Source of the DNA: an uncultured Erythrobacter sp.
GTDB lineage: Bacteria > Pseudomonadota > Alphaproteobacteria > Sphingomonadales > Sphingomonadaceae
Direction of reading: 5' to 3'
Assembly (NCBI RefSeq): GCF_947492365.1
Contig: NZ_CANLMB010000001.1
Location: 1,412,874-1,476,873 of the forward strand
DNA length: 64,000 nucleotides
Of this stretch, positions 9,984-19,148 are shown in pieces. Positions within the stretch are counted from its first letter, which is position 1, and each line of letters opens with the position of its first letter. Under the pieces are notes generated by a model that ran no database searches, was not told the DNA's origin, and saw only the letters and a list, made by a program, of their open reading frames with translations. Made by a program: the position numbers and the translations under genes.

Positions 9984-10373
9984 ATGAGCAGCCTCGCCAT
10001 TCGCCAACAGGCAGTCCAGTCAGAGCGGCGCAGGTCGTCGCGCTTGGTCGCAGAAATCCCAGTCGGTCTGCGCACAGTTTCAGGCCTGCGCGAATGCAGG
10101 ATGGCCAATATCTCGGACGAGGGCGCAAAACTCGAACTGGCTGACCCGCCAGCCGAGGGTGTCAGCGGCTGGCTGGTGCTCGACGGGACCGAGATCTATT
10201 GCAAGATCATCTGGTCGAACGAAAGCGCTTGCGGGATCGAATTCGAGCGCAGCCTGGGCGACTACACACTCAAACAGATCGTCGGCACCCAAGACCTTCC
10301 AACAGGCCCCGCCGCAAATCGCGGCAATATTCAGGCGGGCCGCAAACGCTCCGGACTGGTTTCGCGGGGTTAG
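9984..10373 (+). CDS. PilZ-domain protein (candidate c-di-GMP receptor)
   Basis: 129 residues. The segment [18 protein letters not shown] followed about 25 residues later by [13 protein letters not shown] gives the two halves of the PilZ c-di-GMP motif: an RxxxR arginine patch and (D/N)xSxxG. The rest of the strands ([27 protein letters not shown]) complete a small PilZ barrel. Single-domain PilZ proteins act as c-di-GMP effectors or adaptors; the target here is unknown. Its stop codon overlaps the stop of the convergent malate synthase gene by 4 bp. Confidence 0.8.
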   Translation: MSSLAIRQQAVQSERRRSSRLVAEIPVGLRTVSGLRECRMANISDEGAKLELADPPAEGVSGWLVLDGTEIYCKIIWSNESACGIEFERSLGDYTLKQIVGTQDLPTGPAANRGNIQAGRKRSGLVSRG

Positions 10374-12466
10374 CCCGCCTTCTTGCGCAATCGCCATGCG
10401 TGGAGCAGTGGCTCGGTGTAACCGGATGGTTGCTCTACGCCTTTGAAGATCAGCTCCTTGGCCGCGCTGAAGGCTGCACCCTCTTCGTTGCCGATCAGCG
10501 GTATGTAAGCCGGGTCGCCTGCATTCTGCGCGTCAACCTTGGCGGCCATGCGGGTGAGCGATGCCATCACCTGATTCTCGGTCACGATGCCGTGGAGCAG
10601 CCAGTTGGCGATGTGCTGGGAGGAGATGCGCAGGGTGGCGCGGTCCTCCATCAGGCCGACATCGTTGATATCGGGCACCTTGGAGCAGCCGACGCCTGCA
10701 TCGACCCAGCGCACGACATAGCCGAGCAGGCCTTGTGCGTTGTTATCCAACTCGTCGCGCAGCTCGTCTTCAGACCAGTTTGCCCCTTCGGCAAGCGGGA
10801 TGGTGAGCAGCGCATCGAGGCCAGCAGGTTCGGGCAGGCCTTGCTGCAACTCGAACACATTCTCGGCGTGGTAGTGCAGTGCGTGGAGCGTCGCGGCGGT
10901 GGGTGAAGGCACCCAAGCGGTGTTGGCTCCGGCGCGCAGATGGCCGATCTTTTCGGCCATCATCTGCCCCATCAGATCCGGCGCAGCCCACATGCCCTTG
11001 CCGATCTGCGCCTTGCCCGACAGGCCGTGTTTGAGGCCAATCGCGACATTGCGCGCCTCGTAAGCCTTCAGCCAGTCCGAACCCTTCATCGCGCCTTTGC
11101 GCATCATCGGCCCGGCTTGCATCGAGGTGTGAATTTCATCGCCCGTCCGGTCGAGGAAGCCGGTGTTGATGAAGACAATCCGGTTGCGAACCGCGTGGAT
11201 ACAGGCGGAAAGGTTGGCGCTGGTGCGGCGTTCCTCGTCCATTACGCCCACCTTGATCGTGTGGCGCTTCAGGCCGAGCAAATCCTCGACCGCGTTGAAC
11301 AGATCGTCGGTGAAGGCGCATTCCTCCGGCCCGTGCATCTTGGGCTTCACGATGTAGATTGAGCCATGTTTGGAATTCCCGAACTTCGCCTGGCCCTCAA
11401 CATCGAAGGTGCTGATCGCGCTGGTGAACACCGCGTCCATGATACCCTCGGGGATTTCCGAGCCATCGGGCAGACGGATCGCCGGATTGGTCATCAAATG
11501 GCCGACATTGCGCACGAACATCAGGCTGCGGCCGGGCAGCGAATGCTCCGCTCCGCTACCATCCCTATAGCTCTTGTCGCCAGCAAGTTTGCGGGTCAGC
11601 GTGCGTCCGCCCTTGTCAAAGCTCTCCTCCAGATCGCCGCGGATCACGCCGAGCCAGTTGGTGTAGGCGGTGAGTTTGTCCTCCGCATCGACCGCCGCGA
11701 CCGAATCTTCGCAATCGGCAATCGTGGTGAGCGCGGCCTCGACATTGATGTCTGCAATGCCCGCCTTGTCGCCCGCGCCGACGGGTGTGCTGCGGTCGAA
11801 CACAACTTCGATATGCAGGCCGTTATTCTGAAACAGCAGGCCCTTTTCGGTGAAGCCAACCCACTGGCTTTCGTCCTGCAACTGGCCGTCATTCTCGTCT
11901 TTGAGGTCGGCCCAGCTCTGGTCCACCAGCGGCAGCACTTCGTCGAGGAATTGCCGCCCGCGCGCGATCACTGCCGCGCCGCGTGCCTCGTCATAGCCGC
12001 CGGGTTTGGCAGGCGGCGCATCGAGCGCGTCGGTGCCGTAAAACGCGTCGTAAAGGCTCCCCCAGCGCGCATTTGCGGCGTTGAGAAGGAAGCGCGCATT
12101 GAGGATCGGCACGACCAGCTGCGGACCTGCCATGGTCGCAATCTCGGCATCGACGTTTTGCGTGCCGATCTGGAAGTCGCCCGGCTCAGGGACGAGATAG
12201 CCGATCTCTTCGAGGAAGGCGCGATACTCGCCCGCATCATGCGGCTGGCCGCGCCGCGCGGCGTGCCATGCGTCAATCTGCGCCTGCAGATCCTCGCGTT
12301 TCGCCAGCAAAGCAGCATTGCGCGGCGCGAAGTCAGCCAGCAGCGCCGCAAAGCCCTGCCAAAACACGCCAGAGTCGCGACCCAAGGGCGCAAGCACCTG
12401 CGCTTCGAGAAAACCCGCCAGCCGCTCGTCAACCGACAGGCCAGCGCGCTCAACCATATTCGTCAT
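10370..12466 (-). CDS. glcB: Malate synthase G
   Basis: 698 residues. Condenses glyoxylate with acetyl-CoA to malate. The large single-chain form G is recognised by its length and blocks such as [33 protein letters not shown] and [20 protein letters not shown]. The ATG at 12466 is preceded by GAGGA; a longer upstream reading frame lacks such support. No isocitrate lyase gene is in the window, so the glyoxylate source (isocitrate lyase elsewhere, or glycolate/purine breakdown) cannot be inferred. Divergent from the M20-astAB operon. Confidence 0.97.
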   Translation of the reverse strand: MTNMVERAGLSVDERLAGFLEAQVLAPLGRDSGVFWQGFAALLADFAPRNAALLAKREDLQAQIDAWHAARRGQPHDAGEYRAFLEEIGYLVPEPGDFQIGTQNVDAEIATMAGPQLVVPILNARFLLNAANARWGSLYDAFYGTDALDAPPAKPGGYDEARGAAVIARGRQFLDEVLPLVDQSWADLKDENDGQLQDESQWVGFTEKGLLFQNNGLHIEVVFDRSTPVGAGDKAGIADINVEAALTTIADCEDSVAAVDAEDKLTAYTNWLGVIRGDLEESFDKGGRTLTRKLAGDKSYRDGSGAEHSLPGRSLMFVRNVGHLMTNPAIRLPDGSEIPEGIMDAVFTSAISTFDVEGQAKFGNSKHGSIYIVKPKMHGPEECAFTDDLFNAVEDLLGLKRHTIKVGVMDEERRTSANLSACIHAVRNRIVFINTGFLDRTGDEIHTSMQAGPMMRKGAMKGSDWLKAYEARNVAIGLKHGLSGKAQIGKGMWAAPDLMGQMMAEKIGHLRAGANTAWVPSPTAATLHALHYHAENVFELQQGLPEPAGLDALLTIPLAEGANWSEDELRDELDNNAQGLLGYVVRWVDAGVGCSKVPDINDVGLMEDRATLRISSQHIANWLLHGIVTENQVMASLTRMAAKVDAQNAGDPAYIPLIGNEEGAAFSAAKELIFKGVEQPSGYTEPLLHAWRLRKKAG

Positions 12467-12595
12467 TGATAGTCCTCTAAGCTCGAAAAATTGCAATCGG
12501 GGCCCGGGGAGGAGGACTCTTGCGCCTATGGCCAATGCAAAGCGCAATTGCAACGGGTTGGAACAGCGCGTTTCGCCCGCTAGGGGTGGTCACGA

Positions 12596-13789
12596 ATGAA
12601 ACCAGATTATCTCTCTCAAATTGACGCTACTGCCATGCTGGATCAGGTCCAGTCGTGGTGCGCGATCAACACAGGCACCGCCAATATCGCAGGGCTGGCC
12701 GAGCAGGCTGACGTTCTTGCCAAGGCTTTCTCGCAGCTGCCCGGTGAGGTCGAACTGGTTGACCCCGCGCCCGTGACAGCGATTGCAAGTGACGGCAGCG
12801 AGTTTGAAAAGGCCCATGGCAAGCATCTCGTCCTACGCGTGCGCCCGACCGCCAACCGCCGTATCCTCCTGACCGGCCATATGGACACCGTGTTCCCCGT
12901 CGATCACTCGTTCCAGCAGCAGACATGGCTGGAGGACGGCGTTCTGAACGGGCCCGGTGTTGCCGATATGAAGGGCGGGATCGCGGTGATGCTCCACGCG
13001 CTGATGGCGTTTGAAGAGAGCGCGAGTGCAGGGTCATTGGGCTATGACGTCCTGATCAATTCCGATGAAGAAACCGGATCGCTCGCCAGCTCGGCGCTGA
13101 TTGCGGAAGGGGCGCGGGGCAAGCTGGCCGCACTCACCTATGAACCCGCCGCTTTGCCCGATGGCACGCTGGCCCATGCGCGCGGAGGGACGGGGAACTA
13201 CTCGATCACACTCAGCGGCAAGTCCGCGCATGCCGGGCGCAATCCGCATGAGGGTCGCAACGCGCTCGTCGCTGCCGCCGATCTGATCCTGCGGCTGAAG
13301 GCGATGGAGCGCGAGAACATCACCATCAACCCGGCAAAGCTCGAAGGCGGCGGCCCCAACAATGTCGTGCCCGACCACGCTTTGCTGCGCTTCAATATCC
13401 GCCCCAAGTCTACGGAGGCGATGGAGAGCTTCGACAGCGATCTCAACACGTTGCTGCGCACAATAGAGAGCGAGCACGAAGTCTCTGCTCACCGTCACGG
13501 CGGTGTCACCCGCCCGCCCAAGCCGGTCGATGAACAGGCCCAGCGCCTGTTCGATCTGGTGCGCGAATGCGGCGCGGAATTGGGTCAGGACATTAAGTGG
13601 CAATCCACCGGCGGCGTCTGCGATGGCAACAATATCGCCGCTTGCGGAGTGCCCGTGGTCGATACGATGGGCGTACGCGGCGGGTCGATCCATTCGCCGC
13701 AAGAATTTCTCATTACAGACAGCCTCGCCGAACGCGCCGCCCTTTCCGCGCGCGTGATCGAGCGGCTAGCATCAGGAGCACTCAATTGA
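12596..13789 (+). CDS. M20-family metallohydrolase (carboxypeptidase G2-like), first gene of an ast operon
   Basis: 397 residues. Metal ligands of the di-zinc M20 fold are visible: LLTGHMDTVFPV (His, Asp), NGPGVADMKGG (Asp), NSDEETGS (catalytic Glu pair), LTYEPA and a late His in RGGSIHSPQEFL, with the dimerisation domain between (NYSITLSGKSAHAGRNPHEGRN). It is closest in style to glutamate carboxypeptidases. The astA TTG start overlaps its TGA, so it is translationally coupled to arginine succinyltransferase. Because AST pathways end with removal of succinate from N-succinylglutamate, a role as an alternative desuccinylase is a reasonable inference but unproven. It could also be a general N-acyl amino acid hydrolase. 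Confidence 0.88.
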   Translation: MKPDYLSQIDATAMLDQVQSWCAINTGTANIAGLAEQADVLAKAFSQLPGEVELVDPAPVTAIASDGSEFEKAHGKHLVLRVRPTANRRILLTGHMDTVFPVDHSFQQQTWLEDGVLNGPGVADMKGGIAVMLHALMAFEESASAGSLGYDVLINSDEETGSLASSALIAEGARGKLAALTYEPAALPDGTLAHARGGTGNYSITLSGKSAHAGRNPHEGRNALVAAADLILRLKAMERENITINPAKLEGGGPNNVVPDHALLRFNIRPKSTEAMESFDSDLNTLLRTIESEHEVSAHRHGGVTRPPKPVDEQAQRLFDLVRECGAELGQDIKWQSTGGVCDGNNIAACGVPVVDTMGVRGGSIHSPQEFLITDSLAERAALSARVIERLASGALN

Positions 13790-14802
13790 CCTTTCGCCTG
13801 CGCGCCGCGCGCACCAAAGATCTGGAACACCTCTACGAGATGGCCAAGCTCACCGGCGGTGGGTTCACCAACCTGCCGCCTGATCGTGCAGCGCTGACTT
13901 CGAAACTCGAGCGCGCTGCCGAGGCCTTCGCCAATGACGAAGACGAGCTGGTCGACGAGCAATTCGTGCTGGTTCTCGAAGATCTCACCAGCGGAAAGGT
14001 CGCTGGCACCTGCCAGTTGATGACCAAGGTGGGCCAGCAATGGCCGTTCTATTCCTACCGTCTCAACACCCTCACCCAATATTCGCAGGAGCTTGACCGA
14101 ACGGTGCGCGCGGAGCTGCTCAGCCTTGTCACTGACCTTGAGGGATCGAGCGAAGTCGGCGGACTGTTCCTCCACCCGAACAACCGCGCTGGCGGGCTTG
14201 GTCTGCTGCTCGCGCGCAGCCGCTATCTGTTCGTCGCTATGCACCGCAAACGCTTTGCCGACCGCATTCTGGCAGAACTGCGCGGAATTATCGACGAACG
14301 CGGCGGTTCGCCGTTCTGGGACGGGGTTGCGGGACGCTTTTTCGGCATGTCTTTCCAGGACGCTGACTATTTCAACGCGATCAACGGCAACCAGTTCATC
14401 GCCGATCTGATGCCCAAACATCCGGTCTATATCTCGATGCTGGACGATGATGCGCGCAGCGTTATCGGCGTGCCGCACCCCACGGGGCGCGCGGCGATGA
14501 AGATGCTCGAAAACGAAGGTTTCCGCTTCGACGGCTATGTCGACATTTTCGACGGCGGCCCCAGCATGGTCGCGCGCACCGACGATGTGGAAAGCGTGAA
14601 GAACAGCTCGTCATGCAAGCTGGTCGATGCAGATTTGCAGGAAGGCGAGCGCGCCATCCTCGCCACCGGACGCCTCCAGACCTTCCGCGCCTGCTACGGT
14701 GCGCGCAAGCTTGACGGCGATGGCGGCATCGCGATCGATTCCGCCGCAGCCGACGCGCTGGACGTCAGTGAAGGCGACACGGTGTGGAGCGTGGCCCGCT
14801 AG
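13786..14802 (+). CDS. astA: Arginine N-succinyltransferase
   Basis: 338 residues beginning at TTG 13786 (MTFRLRAARTKDLEHLYEMA), with AGGAG at 13774-13778. AstA transfers succinyl from succinyl-CoA to the alpha-amino group of arginine, the committing step of the ammonia-producing AST pathway. Recognisable blocks include GGGFTNLPPD, VGGLFLHPNNRAGGLGLLL and FWDGVAGRFFGMSF. It overlaps the M20 gene upstream by 4 bp. astB follows after a hairpin repeat. Confidence 0.95.
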   Translation: MTFRLRAARTKDLEHLYEMAKLTGGGFTNLPPDRAALTSKLERAAEAFANDEDELVDEQFVLVLEDLTSGKVAGTCQLMTKVGQQWPFYSYRLNTLTQYSQELDRTVRAELLSLVTDLEGSSEVGGLFLHPNNRAGGLGLLLARSRYLFVAMHRKRFADRILAELRGIIDERGGSPFWDGVAGRFFGMSFQDADYFNAINGNQFIADLMPKHPVYISMLDDDARSVIGVPHPTGRAAMKMLENEGFRFDGYVDIFDGGPSMVARTDDVESVKNSSSCKLVDADLQEGERAILATGRLQTFRACYGARKLDGDGGIAIDSAAADALDVSEGDTVWSVAR

Positions 14803-14812
14803 AATTCTTCCT

Positions 14813-14915
14813 CGTCATCGCGAGGAGCGCAGCGACGCGGCGATCCATGGCCCGCTCGCTGCTGGACAGTTCGACCATGGATTGCCGCGCGACCTTGCGG
14901 CCGCTCGCAATGACG
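14813..14915. repeat. Dispersed hairpin repeat, copy 1
   Basis: An imperfect inverted repeat opening CGTCATCGCGAGGAGCG and closing CCGCTCGCAATGACG, with CGATCCATGG / CCATGGATTGCCGCG as inner arms. It sits between astA and astB. The same ends and inner arms recur at 24203-24287 and 61031-61132, so this is a dispersed family of REP/MITE-like elements. At this position it could fold in the mRNA and uncouple astA from astB. Confidence 0.85.
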
Positions 14916-14928
14916 GATCAAATTGAAA

Positions 14929-16179
14929 ATGGCGCTTAAAGAAATCAACTTCGACGGCATTGTCGGCCCCTCGCACAATTACGCAGGCCTCAGCCTCGGC
15001 AATATTGCGAGCGCGAGCCACAAGGGCGATCCCTCTTACCCGCGCGCAGCGGCCTTACAGGGTGTTGCCAAGATGCGCGGCAATCTGGCGCGGCTGGGTG
15101 TGCAAGGCTTCCTCCTGCCGCTCCCCCGCCCCAATGCGCTGCTTGAGAATGTGTTGAGCTTCGACGGAAGCGAGGCTGCGGCCTTGCGCGCCGCGCCTTG
15201 GTCGGCCTCCTCGATGTGGACTGCCAATGCCGCGACCGTCAGCCCCGCGCCGGACACCTCTGATGGCAAGTGCCACCTGACGCCTGCCAACCTCGTCACC
15301 ATGCTCCACCGCGCGCAGGAATGGCCGGATACAAAGCGCCAGCTCGACGTTGCATTCGGCAATAGCGACCACTTCACCGTCCACGGCCCCGTCCCACCGA
15401 CTTTCGGAGACGAAGGCGCAGCCAATCACGGGCGCTTTTGCGAGGGCCACGGCGCGCCCGGCGTCGAGCTGTTCGTCTATGGCAAAACCGGCGGTAAATT
15501 CCCCGCACGCCAGCACGAACAAGCCAGCCGCCTCGTCGCCCGCGCGCACGGTCTCGATCCGGAAAAATGCGTCTTTATCGAACAAAACCCCGCCGCGATC
15601 GAAGCAGGCGCGTTCCACAATGATGTCGTCTCGGTGGTGAATGAGCGCGTGCTCTTCACCCACGAGGAAGCCTTTGCCAACCGCGACGGAGCTTACGAAG
15701 CGATCCGCGCGAAATTTCCGGCATTGGAAGTGGTCGAAGTGCCCTCCTCCGCCGTCTCCATGGCAGAGGCGATCCGCACCTACCTCTTCAACGCGCAGCT
15801 GCTCACCTTGCCAGGTGGCTCCATGGCGCTGATCGTGCCGGAGGAATGCCGCGAGAGCGCTTCGGTGTGGAAGTATTGCGAAGAGATGATGGCCTCCAAC
15901 GGCCCCATCCGCGAAGTGATCCCCGTCGATGTGCGCCAGTCCATGGCCAATGGCGGCGGCCCTGCCTGCCTGCGCCTGCGCGTTGCGTGCGATCCGGCCC
16001 ATGTCGATCCGCGCTTCCTTCTGGACGAAGCGAAGGCGGACCTGCTCGAACGGGTGATCGGCGAGACTTGGCCCGAACAGATCGACCCCTCCGACCTTGG
16101 CAATGAAGCCCTCGCCAGCGACATTGTCGCCGCGCGCACGGCACTGCTCACCGCGCTCGGCCTCGAAGAACTGAATTAA
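14929..16179 (+). CDS. astB: N-succinylarginine dihydrolase
   Basis: 416 residues (MALKEINFDGIVGPSHNYAG...). Second AST step: hydrolyses N-succinylarginine to N-succinylornithine, CO2 and ammonia using an amidinotransferase-fold active site. Conserved blocks are GPSHNYAGLS near the N-terminus, VHGPVPPTFGDEGAANH, the histidine in IEAGAFHNDVVSVVNE and the Cys-bearing NGGGPACLRLRV near residue 345. A TTG six bases upstream is an alternative start. astC, astD and a classical astE are not in the window. Confidence 0.96.
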   Translation: MALKEINFDGIVGPSHNYAGLSLGNIASASHKGDPSYPRAAALQGVAKMRGNLARLGVQGFLLPLPRPNALLENVLSFDGSEAAALRAAPWSASSMWTANAATVSPAPDTSDGKCHLTPANLVTMLHRAQEWPDTKRQLDVAFGNSDHFTVHGPVPPTFGDEGAANHGRFCEGHGAPGVELFVYGKTGGKFPARQHEQASRLVARAHGLDPEKCVFIEQNPAAIEAGAFHNDVVSVVNERVLFTHEEAFANRDGAYEAIRAKFPALEVVEVPSSAVSMAEAIRTYLFNAQLLTLPGGSMALIVPEECRESASVWKYCEEMMASNGPIREVIPVDVRQSMANGGGPACLRLRVACDPAHVDPRFLLDEAKADLLERVIGETWPEQIDPSDLGNEALASDIVAARTALLTALGLEELN

Positions 16180-16312
16180 TCAACGTTAATGCGTTTGCGC
16201 GCCCGCGTCGGATGCGCTTACACTCTCACCCACGTTAACCAATGCAAGGCGCACCAACACGTTGTTGGCACAGACCTTGCTCTTACGAGAGTTAACGATT
16301 GGAGAGAGTGTC

Positions 16313-16579
16313 TTGGGCTTTTCTGCGCTGCGCAAAATCGGACGGCTGTTTGTGATCAAGAATCGCTTTGAAGCGTTCGTGATCATCTACGCCCTCGCGC
16401 TGGGCGCGACATCGCGCGGCTCTGCCTATCTCGAACAATATCCCGGCTTCTGGGGTCAGGCCTTGTTTCTCGCCGCGACCGGCGCAGTGTTCCTCGCAGG
16501 CGCAGCGATCCTGGATTCGCTCAAGGCGAAGAAGGAGCTTGAGGAGTTGCGCGCGCAGGTTGAGGCTCAAGCCAACTGA
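16313..16579 (+). CDS. Small membrane protein with C-terminal coiled coil, unknown function
   Basis: 88 residues. The TTG at 16313 is preceded by GGAGAG (16301-16306) at ideal spacing; a longer frame back to 16262 lacks a ribosome site. Two hydrophobic helices (around residues 16-30 and 45-65) precede a charged helix (KAKKELEELRAQVEAQ) that would be cytoplasmic. The aromatic/basic start GFSALRKIGRLFVIKNRFEAF is amphipathic. Not recognised as a named family. The 133-bp leader contains three GTTAA-type sequences. Confidence 0.7.
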   Translation: MGFSALRKIGRLFVIKNRFEAFVIIYALALGATSRGSAYLEQYPGFWGQALFLAATGAVFLAGAAILDSLKAKKELEELRAQVEAQAN

Positions 16580-16586
16580 TTTTTCA

Positions 16587-16624
16587 GAAGAAAAGTGGAG
16601 GGATTCTGTTGCTACGTTCCCTCC
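16587..16624 (-). terminator. Probable terminator of ssrA
   Basis: On the minus strand GGAGGGA and TCCCTCC form a 7-bp stem (16597-16624) followed by AC and a TTTT run. It lies at the 3' end of the tmRNA precursor. It may also stop the plus-strand gene ending at 16579. Confidence 0.6.
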
Positions 16625-16938
16625 GGACGCCCGGAATCCGCTTCTGTTGCCCGGTGGGTCCAACCGCGCTTTAGCTTTGTAAGATCAGGCCGTTAGGCCG
16701 TCAGATTACGCTGCGATTGCGAGTGCTTCGTTATCGTTTGCACTTATGAGTTTTGAACAGTTTTACGGGGTTTTCAGCCCGGGCAAAAACAACGCTTTTC
16801 AGCCCACGTCGATCCTAGTTCGTCCCCGTCAAAAACTCCCAAATTCAGGAGGTTGTGGTGGAGACGCCGGGTACTGCCCCCGGGTCCGTTGTGCCTATTG
16901 CACGCTGCAATTTATCACCATAGTCGGCCGAAACCGAC
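16597..16938 (-). ncRNA. ssrA: tmRNA, circularly permuted two-piece form
   Basis: Read on the minus strand, the acceptor piece comes first and ends in CCACCA at 16856. A 28-nt intervening segment (16855-16828) follows, then the coding piece beginning GGGGACGAACTAGGATCGACG at 16827. The first seven bases pair with the seven before ACCA to give the tRNA-like acceptor stem. The tag frame lies at 16741-16706 and encodes ANDNEALAIAA followed by TAA. This inverted order is the permuted tmRNA of alphaproteobacteria, processed into two RNAs. With SmpB it frees stalled ribosomes and tags the product for proteolysis. The outer 5' and 3' ends are estimated from the promoter and terminator. Confidence 0.93.
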
Positions 16939-16944
16939 AGACCC

Positions 16945-16972
16945 TATATAGGCCGATAGAGATTAATGTGAA
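16945..16972 (-). promoter_or_regulatory. Candidate ssrA promoter
   Basis: On the minus strand TTCACA (16972-16967), a 16-bp spacer and TATATA (16950-16945) would start transcription near 16938, just ahead of the acceptor piece. Spacing and position fit a sigma-70-type promoter; the -35 is imperfect. Confidence 0.55.
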
Positions 16973-17010
16973 GTGGACCGCGCAATCCGCGCGCAATTGA
17001 GCGGAACGCG

Positions 17011-17724
17011 CTATCCGGCAGGCGCGCTGAGGAAACGGCTTGTCTGCGCGATGGAATTGGCCGCTCCGTGGACCAGGATCAGCGGCAGGATCGATGTGCT
17101 GCGCAGCCGCAGATAGATCAGCCCGAACAGCAATCCGATACACCCCGTCACCAGCGCGCCGTGCATGCCCTGATAGTAATAATGCCGATATCCGAAGAAG
17201 ATCGCGGCGAGGACAACTGCGATCAGGCTTGCCGCGCGAGTGCCGCCCAACCCGTCTCCCAGTTTGGTGATGATGAAGGCGCGGAACAACAGTTCTTCGA
17301 AAAACGAACCATGCGTCCACACCAGCGCCATGATCAGCAGATAGGCGGCGAGGTTTCCGTTGACGAAATCAAAGCGCCCGCTTGTGCCGACATCCTCGAA
17401 CCACAGGTCAGCAAGCGCACTGCTCGCCCCGGCAGTGGCCAGAAATGCGAGGAAAATCGCCACAGAAATCCCGATTGCGACCCACCAGCTCTTCGGCCAG
17501 CGCAGGCCCAGATCGCTCCACCCAAAGCCTCTGCGCCAAAGTAGGAAGGTGCCCACTGCCATCGCGCTGAAGGTTGATGCGGGACCGCCAAAGACCAGCG
17601 AATAGGGTAGAACCGCCTGCTTCACCCCGACCAGCACCGCAAGGATGATGGCAAGGTCGATAAAGGCTGACGCGCGGCCTTCAGTATCGGGCCGAATGCT
17701 GGAGGTTGAGGAGTTCTCGTTCAT
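17011..17724 (-). CDS. CPBP-family intramembrane metalloprotease
   Basis: 237 residues with about six to seven hydrophobic helices. The three CPBP motifs are visible: FFEELLFRAF (EExxxR, about residue 143), FFGYRHY (about 176, normally FxxxH) and LVHGAANS (about 218, HxxxN). Members are Rce1-like glutamate proteases; in bacteria most have unknown substrates and some give bacteriocin immunity. It stands alone upstream of ssrA and 141 bp from mscL on the same strand. Confidence 0.85.
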   Translation of the reverse strand: MNENSSTSSIRPDTEGRASAFIDLAIILAVLVGVKQAVLPYSLVFGGPASTFSAMAVGTFLLWRRGFGWSDLGLRWPKSWWVAIGISVAIFLAFLATAGASSALADLWFEDVGTSGRFDFVNGNLAAYLLIMALVWTHGSFFEELLFRAFIITKLGDGLGGTRAASLIAVVLAAIFFGYRHYYYQGMHGALVTGCIGLLFGLIYLRLRSTSILPLILVHGAANSIAQTSRFLSAPAG

Positions 17725-17826
17725 GCCGGTCCTCTACCTGCGGGCATGATTACGCTCACGCCAAGCTATGCCAAGTTGCGGCAAAACCCGATCAGCCGCG
17801 CCGGTGCGGGACAAAGGCCCGATGCG

Positions 17827-17854
17827 TCCCGCCCGATGACTTCACCGGGCGGGA
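17827..17854 (-). terminator. GC-rich hairpin downstream of mscL
   Basis: TCCCGCCCG and CGGGCGGGA form a perfect 9-bp stem 12 bp past the mscL stop. No clear T run follows, so a terminator or mRNA-stabilising role is inferred from position. Confidence 0.5.
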
Positions 17855-17865
17855 TGCGGGTCGAA

Positions 17866-18300
17866 TCACTTTTTCAGCGCGTCGCGGATTTCGGTCAGCA
17901 GCTCGATCTCGGTCGGGCCTGCGGGAGCTTCCTCCGCCGCTTCCTCGGGCGTTTCGAATTTCGCCTTCGCCTTGTTGGCGTAACGCACCAGCAGGAAGAT
18001 GATGAAGGCGAGGATCACGAAGTTGATCACCGCAGTCAGGAACGCGCCCCATGCGAGCACATTAGCACCCGCCTCACGCGCCGCTTCGAGTGTCATGCCC
18101 GGCTCGATCAATTCAGCGCCTGACAGCACGTAATATTTGGACGAGAAATCCACATTGCCAAAGATCGCGCCGACAACCGGCATGATCAGATCGGACGTCA
18201 TCGACGCGACGATAACGGCAAATCCGCCCGCGATAATCACCGCGACGGCCAGTTCCATGACATTGCCCTTGGCAATGAATTCCTTGAATTCGGTCAGCAT
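17866..18300 (-). CDS. mscL: Large-conductance mechanosensitive channel
   Basis: 144 residues starting MLTEFKEFIAKGNVMELAVAV, the conserved amphipathic S1 helix plus TM1 of MscL. The family's IIAGGFAVIVASMTSDLIMP follows. A periplasmic loop and a second helix (LTAVINFVILAFIIFLLV) precede a Glu-rich cytoplasmic helix bundle ending RDALKK. MscL is a homopentamer that opens at near-lytic tension to release solutes on osmotic downshock. AGAGGGG just before the ATG at 18300 fixes the start. Confidence 0.96.
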   Translation of the reverse strand: MLTEFKEFIAKGNVMELAVAVIIAGGFAVIVASMTSDLIMPVVGAIFGNVDFSSKYYVLSGAELIEPGMTLEAAREAGANVLAWGAFLTAVINFVILAFIIFLLVRYANKAKAKFETPEEAAEEAPAGPTEIELLTEIRDALKK

Positions 18301-18520
18301 TTCAATCCCCTCTAACCAGTGCGTTCCCCTTGCGGCTTTCTGGTCGCATATGGCCAGCTGAACGGTCAAGACTTTGGGGTGCGCGCGCTGGGGACTCCTT
18401 GAAAGCGGATCGGGGTGTGCTATATTGATAAGACAGGACATTGTGCGCATTTGCGAAGCTTCGCCCGGCCATCCGGCAGCGGCGATCACCAGCAAAGCGC
18501 GCCACCAAGGAGGGACCACC

Positions 18521-19138
18521 ATGAATTTGCGCAATTTCGGACGCGGCATCATCATCGCCGCCGTTTCACTCACGCTGGCCGCTTGCGGGATCAACTCGGT
18601 TCCGACCAAGCAAGAGGCCGCAAATGCGCAGTGGGGTAACGTCGAATCGGCCATGCAGCGCCGCCACGATCTGATCCCCAACCTCGTCAGCGTGGCGGAA
18701 GCCGCCGCGATTTCTGAGCGCGACATTCTAACCGGCGTGCTCGAGGCCCGCTCGCGCGCAATGGGCGTGAACATCACGACCGAAGGGCTGATGGATGCGG
18801 ACGAGTTCCAGCAGGTGCAGCAGGCCGAAAACCAGCTCACCCAGGCGCTCGGCCAGTTCCGTTCGGTGGTAGAGGCCTATCCCGAGCTCCAGAGCAACCA
18901 GAACTTCCGCGATCTGATCGTGGCGCTCGACGAGTCGGAAAACCTCATCAACACCGAACGCGTGCGCTACAACGAGGCTGCGCAGGACTATAACACCACG
19001 ATCCGCACCTTCCCCGATACGATCGGCGCGAACATCATTCACGGCGCAGAGCCGATGGAATATTTCGAAGCCGAAGCGGGCGCTGAACAAGCACCGGACG
19101 TGGAGTTCGACAACATCACGGGTGGCTCCGAAGGGTAA
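18521..19138 (+). CDS. lemA: LemA-family lipoprotein
   Basis: 205 residues. The signal sequence ends in lipobox LAAC (about residues 19-22). The LemA signature follows: AQWGNVESAMQRRHDLIPNLV, then a long helical bundle (QQVQQAENQLTQALGQFR, ENLINTERVRYNEAAQDYNT). LemA proteins are exported helical proteins that regularly accompany TPM-domain proteins, as here. AAGGAGGG precedes the ATG at 18521. First gene of an apparent three-gene unit with the two TPM genes. Confidence 0.92.
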   Translation: MNLRNFGRGIIIAAVSLTLAACGINSVPTKQEAANAQWGNVESAMQRRHDLIPNLVSVAEAAAISERDILTGVLEARSRAMGVNITTEGLMDADEFQQVQQAENQLTQALGQFRSVVEAYPELQSNQNFRDLIVALDESENLINTERVRYNEAAQDYNTTIRTFPDTIGANIIHGAEPMEYFEAEAGAEQAPDVEFDNITGGSEG

Positions 19139-19148
19139 GGAACCACAC

